Shown in pieces: positions 44,012-53,682 of a stretch of 64,000 nt of DNA. The number at the start of each line of letters is the position of its first letter. The first letter of the stretch is position 1. The stretch is taken from positions 3,202,501 to 3,266,500 of the forward strand of contig NZ_JACYGY010000001.1 in assembly GCF_015221875.1 (NCBI RefSeq), in the 5' to 3' direction. This DNA is from Dyadobacter subterraneus (GTDB lineage Bacteria; Bacteroidota; Bacteroidia; Cytophagales; Spirosomataceae). The notes under the pieces were generated by a model. The model was not told the DNA's origin, made no database searches, and saw nothing but the letters and a program-made list of their open reading frames with translations. Made by a program: the position numbers and the translations under genes.

Positions 44012-45313
44012 CTATAACTGATCGAGATCAGCCACAACAAAAGTACTTCCGCCAACATAAATGGCATCTTCCTGATCAGAGTCCAAAATTGCGGCTTCCA
44101 GAGCCTTATTTACATCTGGGTAAACATTCCCCTTCAAGTCTGATTCCAATGCTTTCTGCTGCAATTCTAATGCATCCAAAGCCCTGAGATTCGAAGGTTG
44201 ACAGAAATAATAAATTCCGTCTTTGGGAAACAGGTTTAAAATGGAAGAAATATCCTTATCAGAAACAAAACCAATTACAAATCTTTTTTGCTTTGAGACC
44301 AGACTATTAAACTGTCTCATGGTTTCCGAAACTCCGGCGTAATTATGCGCAGTATCACAGTAAACCAGGGGCTTGTCATTTAATTTCTGCCAGCGGCCTT
44401 TCAAACCTGTGTTGCTTTGCACATGGGATAAACCGCTGTAAACCGCTTCCCGACTAATTTCGAAACCTGTTTCTTGTAATTTTTCTATTGCAGTTAAAAC
44501 GCCACAAATATTTTTGAGTTGATAATCACCCGCCAGATCCAGATTTAAATCCGGATAAATTAGTTGGCCGGATGCCTTTGAAACAATATCCAGACTTAAA
44601 GCACCATTTTTATGCGATGAATTTGAAACGGTAAATACGTCTGCACCGTAAGCAATTTCTGAATTTCTTTCCAATGCAGCCTGATCAAAAACCTCTGAGA
44701 TCTCAATTTCCTGCTTTTCGCTTACAATTACCGGAATTCCATTCTTGATAATCCCGGCTTTTTCAAAGGCAATTTTCCCAAGCGTATCCCCCAGAAACTG
44801 AACATGGTCATAACTTACGTTGGTGATAACCGAAAGTACGGGTGTAATAATATTGGTCGAATCCAGTCTGCCTCCCATGCCAACTTCAATAACGGCGACG
44901 TCAACCTCGCACTTTTCAAAATAAGAAAATGCCATGGCAACTGTCACTTCGAAGAAGGAAGGACTTAAACTTTCAATGTAAGATTTGTTAACACTGGTAA
45001 ATTTTACAATAAAATCTTCATCAATGCTGATTCCGTTTACCCGTATACGCTCTGTAAATGACTTTAAATGAGGCGAAGTATACAATCCTACCTTGTATCC
45101 GGCGTCCTGCATTATAGAAGCCAGCATATGAGAAGTACTCCCTTTTCCATTGGTCCCGCCAACATGGATTGTTTTAAATTTTTCCTGTGGATTTCCCAGG
45201 TGATTACACAATTGAAGGGTAGTATGAAGGCCCGGCTTAAAAGCACGGGCCCCGATATTTTGAAAGACTGGTAGGCGACTATACAAATAGTCGATTGTTT
45301 CCTGATAATCCAT
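44012..45313 (-). CDS. folC: Folylpolyglutamate synthase / dihydrofolate synthase
   Basis: A 433-residue Mur-ligase-type enzyme that adds glutamate to folates and often makes dihydrofolate. The P-loop is HVGGTNGKGSTSHML, followed by GLYTSPHLKSFTERIRVNG, the metal/ATP region AVIEVGMGGRLDSTN, ITNVSYDHVQFLGDTLGKIAFEKAGI, and the C-terminal YCDTAHNYAGV. Cytoplasmic. It starts 9 bases after the stop of the TonB-like gene, so they are probably transcribed together, although their functions differ. Confidence 0.95.
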   Translation of the reverse strand: MDYQETIDYLYSRLPVFQNIGARAFKPGLHTTLQLCNHLGNPQEKFKTIHVGGTNGKGSTSHMLASIMQDAGYKVGLYTSPHLKSFTERIRVNGISIDEDFIVKFTSVNKSYIESLSPSFFEVTVAMAFSYFEKCEVDVAVIEVGMGGRLDSTNIITPVLSVITNVSYDHVQFLGDTLGKIAFEKAGIIKNGIPVIVSEKQEIEISEVFDQAALERNSEIAYGADVFTVSNSSHKNGALSLDIVSKASGQLIYPDLNLDLAGDYQLKNICGVLTAIEKLQETGFEISREAVYSGLSHVQSNTGLKGRWQKLNDKPLVYCDTAHNYAGVSETMRQFNSLVSKQKRFVIGFVSDKDISSILNLFPKDGIYYFCQPSNLRALDALELQQKALESDLKGNVYPDVNKALEAAILDSDQEDAIYVGGSTFVVADLDQL

Positions 45314-45321
45314 TATCTATA

Positions 45322-46245
45322 TTACTGCGAACTGATTTTAAAAGTGATTGTTCCCGTAGATTCCTCCGGAACATTGGATGACTGAGAAATAAAAGTAAGA
45401 TCTCTTACGGCGCTGCGGTATTGATTTACCACGTCGTAGTCAGTAACCGTAGTACTTTGTGTGATGATATTTTTAACGCGACCATTCTTGTCAACTGTTA
45501 TTTTGAAGGTAATAGAACCTGTTGCATCCGATTTGTCATTAACAACCGGTCTGCGTGACCACTTCCAACCCGATAAACTTAGCCCTACGGCCGTTCCGCC
45601 ACCACCGCCTTCACCTTTGTATGTTTTGGCAAACAAACTCCCTGTTTTAGAGCCTTTATCGCCTACGCCTTCTGCATCGTCTCCATTATTATTTCCACCA
45701 ACTCCGCTTTTGGTTCCGTTCGTTCCATTACTTCCCGATTTACTTCCGGAAGATTTCGTGAAAAGAGCATCTTTATTAACCGCTTTTTCAGGAACAGGTT
45801 TACTTACCGGAGCCGAAGAAGTAGCACTTCCGGTTGATTTTTTTGTTTCCGATTTTTCGGGAGCTTCAACAGGACTTTCTGCCTTAGAGGTAATCACTTT
45901 CTCAGTTACCGCTTTGGTAGGCTTTACAGATTCGACTTTTGGAGGAGTCGGAGGTGTTGGCTTAGGCTGAGAAACAGATTTACGCTGTTTTACTTCTTCA
46001 GCCTCAGCACGCATATTCTCTCTTACTTTCGAATTACTTGGTTTGTTGAAAGTTTGTATATCACCCTTTCCGACTTTGCTGGTACCATAATTGACCTCAA
46101 CAAAAAGCTCCATAGGCTCCACTTTGGCGATAGAGCTTTTGAGACGTATGAAGAAAAATATTCCCAGCAAAACAGCTGTGATACCAACAGACAATGCCCA
46201 GGATATTGCTATTCGCTGACGATCTTCTGCTTGTAATTCAAACAT
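45322..46245 (-). CDS. TonB-like energy-transducer protein
   Basis: A 307-residue protein with one N-terminal membrane helix (residues about 12-32, ISWALSVGITAVLLGIFFFI), a long proline-, lysine-, serine- and glycine-rich span (about 70-220) with PKPTPPTPPK and a GEGGGGG run, and a compact C-terminal domain (TGSITFKITVDKNGRVKNI...GTITFKI) of the TonB/TolA type. Such proteins cross the periplasm to pass proton-motive energy to outer-membrane receptors. No exbB or exbD gene is next to it here. Followed 9 bases on by folC. Family assignment good, partner receptor unknown. Confidence 0.82.
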   Translation of the reverse strand: MFELQAEDRQRIAISWALSVGITAVLLGIFFFIRLKSSIAKVEPMELFVEVNYGTSKVGKGDIQTFNKPSNSKVRENMRAEAEEVKQRKSVSQPKPTPPTPPKVESVKPTKAVTEKVITSKAESPVEAPEKSETKKSTGSATSSAPVSKPVPEKAVNKDALFTKSSGSKSGSNGTNGTKSGVGGNNNGDDAEGVGDKGSKTGSLFAKTYKGEGGGGGTAVGLSLSGWKWSRRPVVNDKSDATGSITFKITVDKNGRVKNIITQSTTVTDYDVVNQYRSAVRDLTFISQSSNVPEESTGTITFKISSQ

Positions 46246-46304
46246 TGGCTAATTTTTTGTGATTTGGTGTTGAACGTAAAAATATGTCATTTTCGTATAA
46301 ATAC

Positions 46305-46330
46305 AAAAGAAGGAGCCTTGCTGGCTCCTT
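46305..46330 (-). terminator. Terminator of the TPR-barrel-SPOR operon
   Basis: AAGGAGCC at 46310-46317 and GGCTCCTT at 46323-46330 pair perfectly around TTGCT; on the minus strand CTTTTGT follows. It separates the SPOR gene from the TonB-like gene below. Confidence 0.82.
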
Positions 46331-46359
46331 CCCGGTACTTTTTATCTTTTAAACCTGGT

Positions 46360-47436
46360 CTATCTCTTTTTATAAACCCAGCCCTCTTCTCCTATTACTT
46401 TTTTAAGTTTTGCAGAAGCGCGGTATGCATCTCCTTCACTTTCAAATCCTTCAACAGCTACTTTAACTTTTTTGCTGTATTTATCGGCGTCAATAATAAC
46501 AGCATCAGTATATCCTTTTTTCTTCATTTCTTCCAAAAGAACATTTGCTTGTCTGTTTCCTTTAAAAGCGCCTGCAATTAAATAAAAATGTTTATTTGAG
46601 ACTGAGGCTGTTTCTTTTGGAATAATAACCTCCGGTTTCGTTTCAACCGGCTTTGCAATCTCAACTGTTGCTGCTACTGGTGCTATACTATCAATCTTTT
46701 TAGCAGGAGCTTTTTTAACAACATAAACTATTCTTCTTTTTGGTGCAGCTGGCGCTTTTTTAGCAACTACCGGCGTACTGGAAGTCATTTTTTCAAAAAA
46801 GCTGGTAAAAGGATTCAGCGTACTTCTGTTTTCACCATTTGAAGACACATAGAACAAACTGAAATAAAACATCAATCCGGCTATCATGGCAGCTGCTGTC
46901 CATGCGATCCAGTTCACTTTAACAGCGCGTGGCTCCTCCTCTTCAAGTACTTCAACGTGATCTTCGTGAACATGAACAACAGGCGTGTTAAAAACAGAAG
47001 CTCTTTTCTCAACCAGTTTTGCTGCTGTACTTCTGAAACCGTACCATTCGTCCTTGAAATATCTGTCGGTATTTGGCTCAAAAACCAGCTTCCCTTCAAC
47101 ATTCATACTGAACTCGCCTATTCCTTCAATGGTAGCACGCTCACTTGTCTGCAACGAAACACGAAGTTTATCCGTATAACGCTTAACATAAGCAACTGCT
47201 TCTCCATGACTGATCTGCTCCTGACGGGAAATGTAATTAGCTAATAACCCATCGTCAAGTTTCAAAAACTCATTGAAAGCCAAGCGTTTATCCGGCGGAG
47301 AAAACATGCCTGTCTCTGCATTGTAAAAGGCCTGAGCCTGATGAGAAAGCAGCGCGCCAAAGCCCGGAATGATTACGAATTCGTAGTCAGTTACCAGTTT
47401 TCTTATTACCGTTTCAACAGCTATCATGGAGTGCAT
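46360..47436 (-). CDS. HU/CCDC81-type and SPOR domain protein
   Basis: A 358-residue envelope protein. Residues 5-130 match the Bacteroidota HU-CCDC81 domains (LVTDYEFVIIPGFGALLSHQAQAFYN, then RATIEGIGEFSMNVEGKLVFEPN). A membrane helix follows at about 175-198 (IAWTAAAMIAGLMFYFSLFYV), then a lysine/proline/alanine-rich linker, and a C-terminal SPOR domain (KHFYLIAGAFKGNRQANVLLEEMKKKGYTDAVII). SPOR domains bind denuded peptidoglycan at division sites. The first ATG or the one three codons on could be the start. It follows the outer-membrane barrel gene by 21 bases. Confidence 0.88.
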   Translation of the reverse strand: MHSMIAVETVIRKLVTDYEFVIIPGFGALLSHQAQAFYNAETGMFSPPDKRLAFNEFLKLDDGLLANYISRQEQISHGEAVAYVKRYTDKLRVSLQTSERATIEGIGEFSMNVEGKLVFEPNTDRYFKDEWYGFRSTAAKLVEKRASVFNTPVVHVHEDHVEVLEEEEPRAVKVNWIAWTAAAMIAGLMFYFSLFYVSSNGENRSTLNPFTSFFEKMTSSTPVVAKKAPAAPKRRIVYVVKKAPAKKIDSIAPVAATVEIAKPVETKPEVIIPKETASVSNKHFYLIAGAFKGNRQANVLLEEMKKKGYTDAVIIDADKYSKKVKVAVEGFESEGDAYRASAKLKKVIGEEGWVYKKR

Positions 47437-47457
47437 TTTGAGGTGAATGAAGCGAAG

Positions 47458-49128
47458 TTAAAAAGAAAATGATAATCCTCCAACAAAGTTCAATCCCTGC
47501 TGCGGGTAGTATTGATACCGCTGATACTCCTTGCCCAATATGTTATTGAGAGATACAAAAGCTGAGAAGTTCCTGGTTAACAGGTAATCTATCTTCAAAT
47601 TCAAGTCTGAAATAACAGGCAATTTGGTAACAACTCCACTCTGAAAATTTTTCGCTTTTATTCCTTTTAACATGTAAAAATCAGCTGTAACAAATAACTT
47701 TTTACTAATCGTCAAAGCGTTAAACCAGTTCAAAGTTAAATCCGGACGGTGCCATGCTTCTTCAACCGAACCCATTGAATAATCATAGTAATTTACTTTC
47801 AAAGATGTTTTAAACAAATCGTTGTAAGTATATCCGGCCTGTCCCGAAATATTCAACACCTTTGTTTTTTGCGGGTCATAAATAATGGAGAATTTCGAAG
47901 TATCAGCCAACGAGTTGTTAAAGTTGTAGAAGTTGTGATAAGAAGTATAAGACACTTTACCTTCATAATTAAAGCCACCGGCTACTTCTCCTTTAACACC
48001 AGCAAATATATCAGAGTTTTTTTCTGTATTGACAATCAATACATTAGGTCCCAACCATTGATTCTCGCTCAACATTCCCTTTAACGTATTGCGAACTACG
48101 TCGCCGTTCCATCCTCCAAATACATGAACACCATCAATGGGGCTTAGGTCAATATTTAATACCGGAAATGCTTTTGTCTTGTTTATATTTAACTGACTGT
48201 CAGTTTGATTTACAGCGTTGATACCGGCTGTAATTGTGAAAATATCAGACGTATACTTGAACGTAGGTTTAACACGATACAAATTACGGTTGTACGTTAA
48301 AGCATCCACACGCTGCGAGATAAAAGCACCTGCTTCCAACTGTGCATAAAAAGAACTTGAAATAGGAACCGAAGCATTAAGCGTAGTCCCCCAGTCAAGC
48401 TCAGATGCGTTGTAACGGTCATGCAATGTATTCAGACTTGTCTTTAAAGAATAATCAACGGCAACGTCCGGGTTTGTATTTTCAAAACCAAGATTGAAAC
48501 CAAAATTATTGACCGTCTGACGGATACTGTCGCGGTTCACAACGTAAGATTCTATCTGAGGTTTGTAGCCATAGAAATAGTAGTTCTTCCGGTCATATTC
48601 CAACGAACCATCAACCTTATAAGTACTCATAATATACTTTCCGCCTACCTTAATATTGGTATTCGCATTGGCGGAATTTTTACCATCAACAGGACCATTA
48701 CCCGCGGACAAATGTTTTAGCTGACCAGTAAATACAAGATCATCTGCACGGCGACCGCTCACAAAAGCTTCTCCAAGGAAACGGCCATAATTACCGGCTC
48801 CCAGTTTGATATAATTATTCAAAACATCAGGCTGATCCTGACGTGCTTTTTCATCAGATGATGCCGCGACCGATGGTGTTATTTTTGGTGACGCTATACT
48901 GATCTGTGGATCCAATATCTGATAATTAACTTTCTTTTCATTTGTTGTGCCCTGAATTGGCTGAACTTTATCAAAAAGCCGGTTTGCAGGAGCGAACTCA
49001 ATACTTTTTTCCTTTACAATTTCATAAGTCTGGCTTTCAATTTCCCCTCTCTGTGCAAAAGCCACAGAGCTGGAAAAACCCAGAGTTAATAAAAATATGG
49101 ATGTTCGAATTGTTCTTGAATGCGTCAT
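47458..49128 (-). CDS. Outer-membrane beta-barrel protein, TonB-receptor-like
   Basis: A 556-residue protein with signal peptide MTHSRTIRTSIFLLTLGFSSSVAFAQ. After a short periplasmic part it has repeated amphipathic strands (for example KVGGKYIMSTYKVDGSLEYDRKNYYFYG) and ends in FVGGLSFSF, with the terminal phenylalanine of outer-membrane proteins. It looks like the barrel half of a TonB-dependent receptor with no plug domain. An alternative start at 49170 overlaps the stop of the preceding gene as ATGA and would add 14 residues; the signal peptide favours 49128. Second gene of a unit with a large TPR protein and a SPOR protein. Cargo unknown. Confidence 0.82.
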   Translation of the reverse strand: MTHSRTIRTSIFLLTLGFSSSVAFAQRGEIESQTYEIVKEKSIEFAPANRLFDKVQPIQGTTNEKKVNYQILDPQISIASPKITPSVAASSDEKARQDQPDVLNNYIKLGAGNYGRFLGEAFVSGRRADDLVFTGQLKHLSAGNGPVDGKNSANANTNIKVGGKYIMSTYKVDGSLEYDRKNYYFYGYKPQIESYVVNRDSIRQTVNNFGFNLGFENTNPDVAVDYSLKTSLNTLHDRYNASELDWGTTLNASVPISSSFYAQLEAGAFISQRVDALTYNRNLYRVKPTFKYTSDIFTITAGINAVNQTDSQLNINKTKAFPVLNIDLSPIDGVHVFGGWNGDVVRNTLKGMLSENQWLGPNVLIVNTEKNSDIFAGVKGEVAGGFNYEGKVSYTSYHNFYNFNNSLADTSKFSIIYDPQKTKVLNISGQAGYTYNDLFKTSLKVNYYDYSMGSVEEAWHRPDLTLNWFNALTISKKLFVTADFYMLKGIKAKNFQSGVVTKLPVISDLNLKIDYLLTRNFSAFVSLNNILGKEYQRYQYYPQQGLNFVGGLSFSF

Positions 49129-49166
49129 AAGAAATATTTTTTGCTGTTTGCTTCGACAGGAATTTA

Positions 49167-52100
49167 TCATTTTTGTTTTTCAAACTGGGCCAGTTTCTCT
49201 TTCGCAAGTTTCACTGCTTCCTGATCATCAGAATTGTCGATGATCGAGCTCAGGGTTGCTTTGGCCTGTCCAACTTCTTTCATGCCCATATACACATCTG
49301 CAAGTAAAATGAAGGATCGAACCCGCCAGTAATCAAAACCTTCGAAGGTTTTACTCATATCCAGGATAGCGGTTTCTGCCTCCTTATATTTCTTATTTTT
49401 ATACAAAATTGTAGCAACCATATAGTTTGCTTCCGCGCCGTATTCATCCTTTGAAGTACTGGCCAGTTTTTTAAAATCTTCCGATGCCTTTGTTAAATCT
49501 CCTTTTTCGTAAGGAACTTTACCCAAATAAAGCTGCGCTTTGCCTAGTCCGCCCGGAACAACATTTCCTACATTGATGATTTCCTTGGCATAATAAAGCG
49601 TTGAATCGTAACTTTTCAGATTGTAATAAGTATCCATCAAACCAATCCAGGCTTGTGTCTGCTCTTTTTTATTTTCTGAATTACGAAGAAGAACTCTGAA
49701 ATTGGTAACAGCATTGTTGAAATTGCCACGTCCGATTTCCAGTTCAGCAGAACGCTGGGCAGCAGCAGCTACAAAAGTGGAGCGGTTTTCCTGAACAACT
49801 TTACCATAATACTGCAAGGCATCCGCAACATTTCCAGTTTTATCAAAAGATGACGCGATAAAATATCTTGCGTCATACTGATATTTACTTGAAGGATAAG
49901 TCTTTATAAAATCAAGCAACGCCTGTTTTGCGTTATCATATTTCTCAGCATAATAAAGATTACGAACGTTGTCGAATTCAACGTCTTCCAGTTTATCATT
50001 ACCAGGGTTGTTTTTACGTACCACACCAAGCACCTGAGTGAATTCTTCGGGACGACCAACGGCTGTGTAACTTTCCTGGATACCTTCCAGTGCGCTGCTG
50101 GCCGATGGTGAATCCGAATAATCCGAAAGGATTTTCTTAAAGTCAACAATCGCCTGTTCGTAGACCTGCAAGTTATAGTAAGATTGAGCACGACGTAAAA
50201 GAGCGGCAGGGATCAGATAACTCTTAGGTTTTTCATTGATCATGCGCGTAAATCCTTTTACAGCGGCAGAATAACTTCCGTTTTTGAAATCAATATCTGC
50301 CATCTGGAAATAAGCATCATCCAGATAACGTGAACTTGGGAACTGACTGATCAGCGTTTCAAAGTTCTTACGTGCATCGGCTTCACGGTTCATGTAAACA
50401 TATGCACGCCCCTTTTGGAACAAAGCGTAATCCTTATCAACTTTTCCTTTTGCAGAAACTTTGTCGTAAGTACCAATAGCTTCGTTATAATTTTTAGCAG
50501 CCAGGTAACAATCCGCTAGTCGCACGTAAGCGTCTTCAATAATGTTCCCGTCAATACCTTCCGTATTGTTTGTGAATTCTTTGAAGTAACCCAGCGCCTG
50601 ACTGTATTTCTTTTGGTTGTAATAAACATATCCCAAAGCATAAAGACTTTTGCGGGCGTAAATACCAGCTTTGGAATTTTTTGAGAGTTGAGTATAAATA
50701 GCAACCGCATCATCCAGCTTTTTCAAACCGGTATTTGATTCTGCCTTATAAAAAGTAGCTGCTGTAAAAATATTTTCATCAATCGGGAATTTGATCGATT
50801 TGTTGAAGAAGGCAAGCGCCTGCTCAAAACGTTCCTGATTGAATTCCACCACACCCTGGTTAAAAGTAAGTCTTTGGTAGGTGGTATTAATTTTGGTATT
50901 CCGTTTTGCTAAACCTTCAATATAAGTAATCGCGCCCGTGTTATTGCTTGCTCCCGAATAACCTTCTGCAACTAATTCCGTGGCTTCTTCCTGATGTTTA
51001 CTGTTCGGATATTTAGTAATGAAAGCATTAAATTCTTTTACAGCATCATTATTGTTGCCAAGATCCAATTGTACTTTTGCATGGTTGTAGCTAGCTTCTT
51101 CCTTGATGACAGGATTGTAATCCAACCGTGCTGCATTGTCTAATGCTGTTAAAGCATAACTTAAATTACTCGTCTTTAAGTAGCTGACACCGAGCAGATA
51201 TGAAGCGTATTGCGATACAGAATCTTTCCCTGTCGCAACACCCTTAAGTGTAGAAATTGTTCCATTATAGTTGTTTGTACGAAACAAAGAATGTCCATAA
51301 TGCAAAGCAACTGCCGGTGGAACAGAACCAGCTTTCATTTTATTATATCGCTCATAGGCCTTTACAGCCGCAGCATAATCTCCTTTTTCGTAGTAGACTT
51401 CTGCCACATATAATGCGACTTCAGCAATTTTTGTTCCGCCCCTTTGTTGGGCAAGAATTTTCTCACCATAAGACAATAATTTATCGTATTGTTTCAATTG
51501 GTATAAAGAAGAAATAATCCAGTTGGGAACTTCTTCTTTATAGTTAGGGTGATTCTCAACGGCTATAAAATCCTGATAAGCTTCTTCGAAATTATTTTTC
51601 TGATAATTGATAACCCCTGCATAAAACGATGCATCCCCTGCATTAGCAAACGAAGGATCAGTTTTTACCTGATTGAATAAAGGCAAGGCCGCATCCAGAT
51701 TTTTTGTATTGTAATATGACATCGCAAGCTGATAGGTATTATCCATCTTCTTACCGCCATTACCTGGAAGTTTTACTGCCTTTTCCAGATAAGTGATTGC
51801 CTTTTCATAATTTCCGGCTTCGTAGTAATATTTCCCCAGATCTCCATAAATCTGCTGTGCCTTAGGATGTTCGGCATGATTTCTTACAAACCGGTCCACC
51901 TGAACTTCCGCTTCAGGATAATTTAAATACAAGCCAGTAACCGCTACATAATATTCGGCCGTAACCTTGTTGTAATCACTCGTACTTAACAGATTATCAT
52001 TTGCATTCAGATAGTCGCCAAACTCCTGCCTGGCGGCTACAAAGTTTAATTTTTCATAATATTCAAGGCCGTTACGAAAATGCGCTTCCGGTGCAGTGTA

Positions 52101-52184
52101 ACTCATAGTATTCTGAGCATTAACCGTATACGTACCAACGCATAAGCCTAAACCGAGCGCATAAGTGCCATGTTTTAAAAGCAT
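49167..52184 (-). CDS. Large periplasmic tetratricopeptide-repeat protein
   Basis: A 1005-residue protein built almost entirely of TPR units after a signal peptide (MLLKHGTYALGLGLCVGTYTVNAQ). Repeats such as GDLGKYYYEAGNYEKAITYLEKAVKLP and YALGYVYYNQKKYSQALGYFKEFTN recur about every 34-40 residues, some 22-25 in all. Such solenoids bind proteins or help assemble outer-membrane complexes. Start at 52184 is chosen for the signal peptide; an ATG 48 bases upstream would give a long basic front. It heads an operon with the plugless barrel and the SPOR protein, so a job in envelope building is likely. No exact function is known to me. Confidence 0.85.
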   Translation of the reverse strand: MLLKHGTYALGLGLCVGTYTVNAQNTMSYTAPEAHFRNGLEYYEKLNFVAARQEFGDYLNANDNLLSTSDYNKVTAEYYVAVTGLYLNYPEAEVQVDRFVRNHAEHPKAQQIYGDLGKYYYEAGNYEKAITYLEKAVKLPGNGGKKMDNTYQLAMSYYNTKNLDAALPLFNQVKTDPSFANAGDASFYAGVINYQKNNFEEAYQDFIAVENHPNYKEEVPNWIISSLYQLKQYDKLLSYGEKILAQQRGGTKIAEVALYVAEVYYEKGDYAAAVKAYERYNKMKAGSVPPAVALHYGHSLFRTNNYNGTISTLKGVATGKDSVSQYASYLLGVSYLKTSNLSYALTALDNAARLDYNPVIKEEASYNHAKVQLDLGNNNDAVKEFNAFITKYPNSKHQEEATELVAEGYSGASNNTGAITYIEGLAKRNTKINTTYQRLTFNQGVVEFNQERFEQALAFFNKSIKFPIDENIFTAATFYKAESNTGLKKLDDAVAIYTQLSKNSKAGIYARKSLYALGYVYYNQKKYSQALGYFKEFTNNTEGIDGNIIEDAYVRLADCYLAAKNYNEAIGTYDKVSAKGKVDKDYALFQKGRAYVYMNREADARKNFETLISQFPSSRYLDDAYFQMADIDFKNGSYSAAVKGFTRMINEKPKSYLIPAALLRRAQSYYNLQVYEQAIVDFKKILSDYSDSPSASSALEGIQESYTAVGRPEEFTQVLGVVRKNNPGNDKLEDVEFDNVRNLYYAEKYDNAKQALLDFIKTYPSSKYQYDARYFIASSFDKTGNVADALQYYGKVVQENRSTFVAAAAQRSAELEIGRGNFNNAVTNFRVLLRNSENKKEQTQAWIGLMDTYYNLKSYDSTLYYAKEIINVGNVVPGGLGKAQLYLGKVPYEKGDLTKASEDFKKLASTSKDEYGAEANYMVATILYKNKKYKEAETAILDMSKTFEGFDYWRVRSFILLADVYMGMKEVGQAKATLSSIIDNSDDQEAVKLAKEKLAQFEKQK

Positions 52185-52352
52185 AGGGGTTCGTTTTGTG
52201 GATTTTTGTGGTGATTTATTGTTTGCGATCATATATTATTAAAAGATAAAGCTATCTGGCTAATACCTGCTAAAACTATTTGGTAGTTAACGAAAAGGCC
52301 TTTGAAAGCGTATAAATAGAGAAAAAGCAACATCTAATATCTTGATATTACT

Positions 52353-52604
52353 TCAAAAAATAACATCATTACGGTTTAATGTATTCGCAAAATCTTCTTG
52401 CATCCCAGAGAATCTGGCAGATACCTTTTCCAGGAACTCAATATCCATACTCTTTTCTATTTCTTCGACGTTTGCAATCTCGTATTCTTCGATTTTGTAA
52501 GTTTGCTCGAACATACCAGCTTCAATCTTGATGATGTACTTATTATTCCATTGGTAAATACTAATCTTGAAGTGCTGGTTGGGTATATCCTTTATATATC
52601 GCAT
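52353..52604 (-). CDS. Small conserved-looking protein of unknown function, 83 residues
   Basis: MRYIKDIPNQHFKISIYQWNNKYIIKIEAG opens a beta-rich acidic protein that ends in a helical part (VEEIEKSMDIEFLEKVSARFSGM). No cysteine, signal or membrane segment. I do not recognise the family. A -7 box lies at 52622-52629, upstream of this ATG but downstream of the other in-frame ATG at 52634, so 52604 is the start. Divergent from a TPR lipoprotein gene. Confidence 0.75.
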   Translation of the reverse strand: MRYIKDIPNQHFKISIYQWNNKYIIKIEAGMFEQTYKIEEYEIANVEEIEKSMDIEFLEKVSARFSGMQEDFANTLNRNDVIF

Positions 52605-52621
52605 AGGTAAATATTTTTTTG

Positions 52622-52629
52622 CAAAAGTA
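52622..52629 (-). promoter_or_regulatory. -7 promoter box for the 83-residue gene
   Basis: TACTTTTG on the minus strand is an exact TAnnTTTG match, 17 bases before the ATG at 52604. Confidence 0.6.
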
Positions 52630-52655
52630 ATCAATTCAAAATTGGGATGAATTCA

Positions 52656-53681
52656 ATGTTTAAACATAGTATATTGCTAATATTTATAGTGCTAATTATT
52701 TTGTCGTGTGGTGGTCAGGATAAAAAAGATTCTGCTGATTTTTTTTTAAAGGCTAATGTAGCTTTTACTCAAAACAATTATACCGAAGCACTTCGTCTGT
52801 ATAATGAAGCCATCGCCAAAAATCCAGACTTTCCGGATGCTTATCTGAACAAAGGCATAACGTTAATGAAAATTGGTCAAATAAACGATGCCCGTGAGGT
52901 TTTGACAGAAGCAATCAAACTTGACCCTACACTGATACAGGCAATTCTCGTAAGATCGGAATCTTCGCTCCGTTTGGGCGATTTTAAGAGTGCGGAAGAT
53001 GACTTGAAAAAGATTTCAAAAGAATATTCAGATTCAACCAGATATTTTTTGATAAAGGGAAATCTAAACGATGCCATGAGCCAGACGTCCGAAGCGATTG
53101 CAGATTATGATAAGGCGATTTTGCTGGACAAAGAAAATACCGAGGCATTTGTAAATCGTGGTGCGGTATATTACAAACTTCACTCCTACCAGCTGGCAAG
53201 AGAAGATTTTGCATCCGCTATCAAGCTTAATCCATCCCAACCCGAAGCGTTGAATAACCTTGGACTTATAGCAACAATTAACAAAGAGTGGAAAAACGCA
53301 ATTTTTTATTTTGACAGGATACTGAATTTTCATCCAGATGACGCATTAGCTTTAAATAACAAAGGTTACGTCCTATTGCAAACAGGAGCCCTGGAAGACG
53401 GTAAAAAGCTCATAGAAAGGGCATTGGACACAAATCCCAAGAACGGCTACGCACTAAGAAATCTGGGATTGTATTATGACCTGTCAAATGATCCCGATAA
53501 GGCACTTTTGGAATACAATAAAGCCATAGAGCTGGCCGAACCGGTGGAAATGCTCTATGGCTTTACTGGAAGACTCTATTTCAAACAAAAAGATAAAACA
53601 AAAGCTTGCGAGATCTGGAAAAAAGGCACGATTCTGAAAGATTCTATTGCTATTGAAGAATTAGCCAAAAACTGCAAATAG
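52656..53681 (+). CDS. TPR lipoprotein
   Basis: A 341-residue protein. MFKHSILLIFIVLIILSCGGQ is a lipoprotein signal with the cysteine in ILSC. Eight or so TPR units follow, such as NYTEALRLYNEAIAKNPDFPDAYLNKGITLMKIG and DYDKAILLDKENTEAFVNRGAVYY. It should sit on a membrane facing the periplasm and bind protein partners; no specific function is evident. The ATG at 52656 is preferred over one three codons upstream. Its stop is 1 base from that of menD, which runs the other way. Confidence 0.85.
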   Translation: MFKHSILLIFIVLIILSCGGQDKKDSADFFLKANVAFTQNNYTEALRLYNEAIAKNPDFPDAYLNKGITLMKIGQINDAREVLTEAIKLDPTLIQAILVRSESSLRLGDFKSAEDDLKKISKEYSDSTRYFLIKGNLNDAMSQTSEAIADYDKAILLDKENTEAFVNRGAVYYKLHSYQLAREDFASAIKLNPSQPEALNNLGLIATINKEWKNAIFYFDRILNFHPDDALALNNKGYVLLQTGALEDGKKLIERALDTNPKNGYALRNLGLYYDLSNDPDKALLEYNKAIELAEPVEMLYGFTGRLYFKQKDKTKACEIWKKGTILKDSIAIEELAKNCK

Positions 53682-53682
53682 T

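Noticed and set aside
45461..45970. 169-codon plus-strand frame opposite the TonB-like gene
   Set aside because: Its proline-rich sequence is the antisense image of the glycine- and lysine-rich spacer of the real gene.
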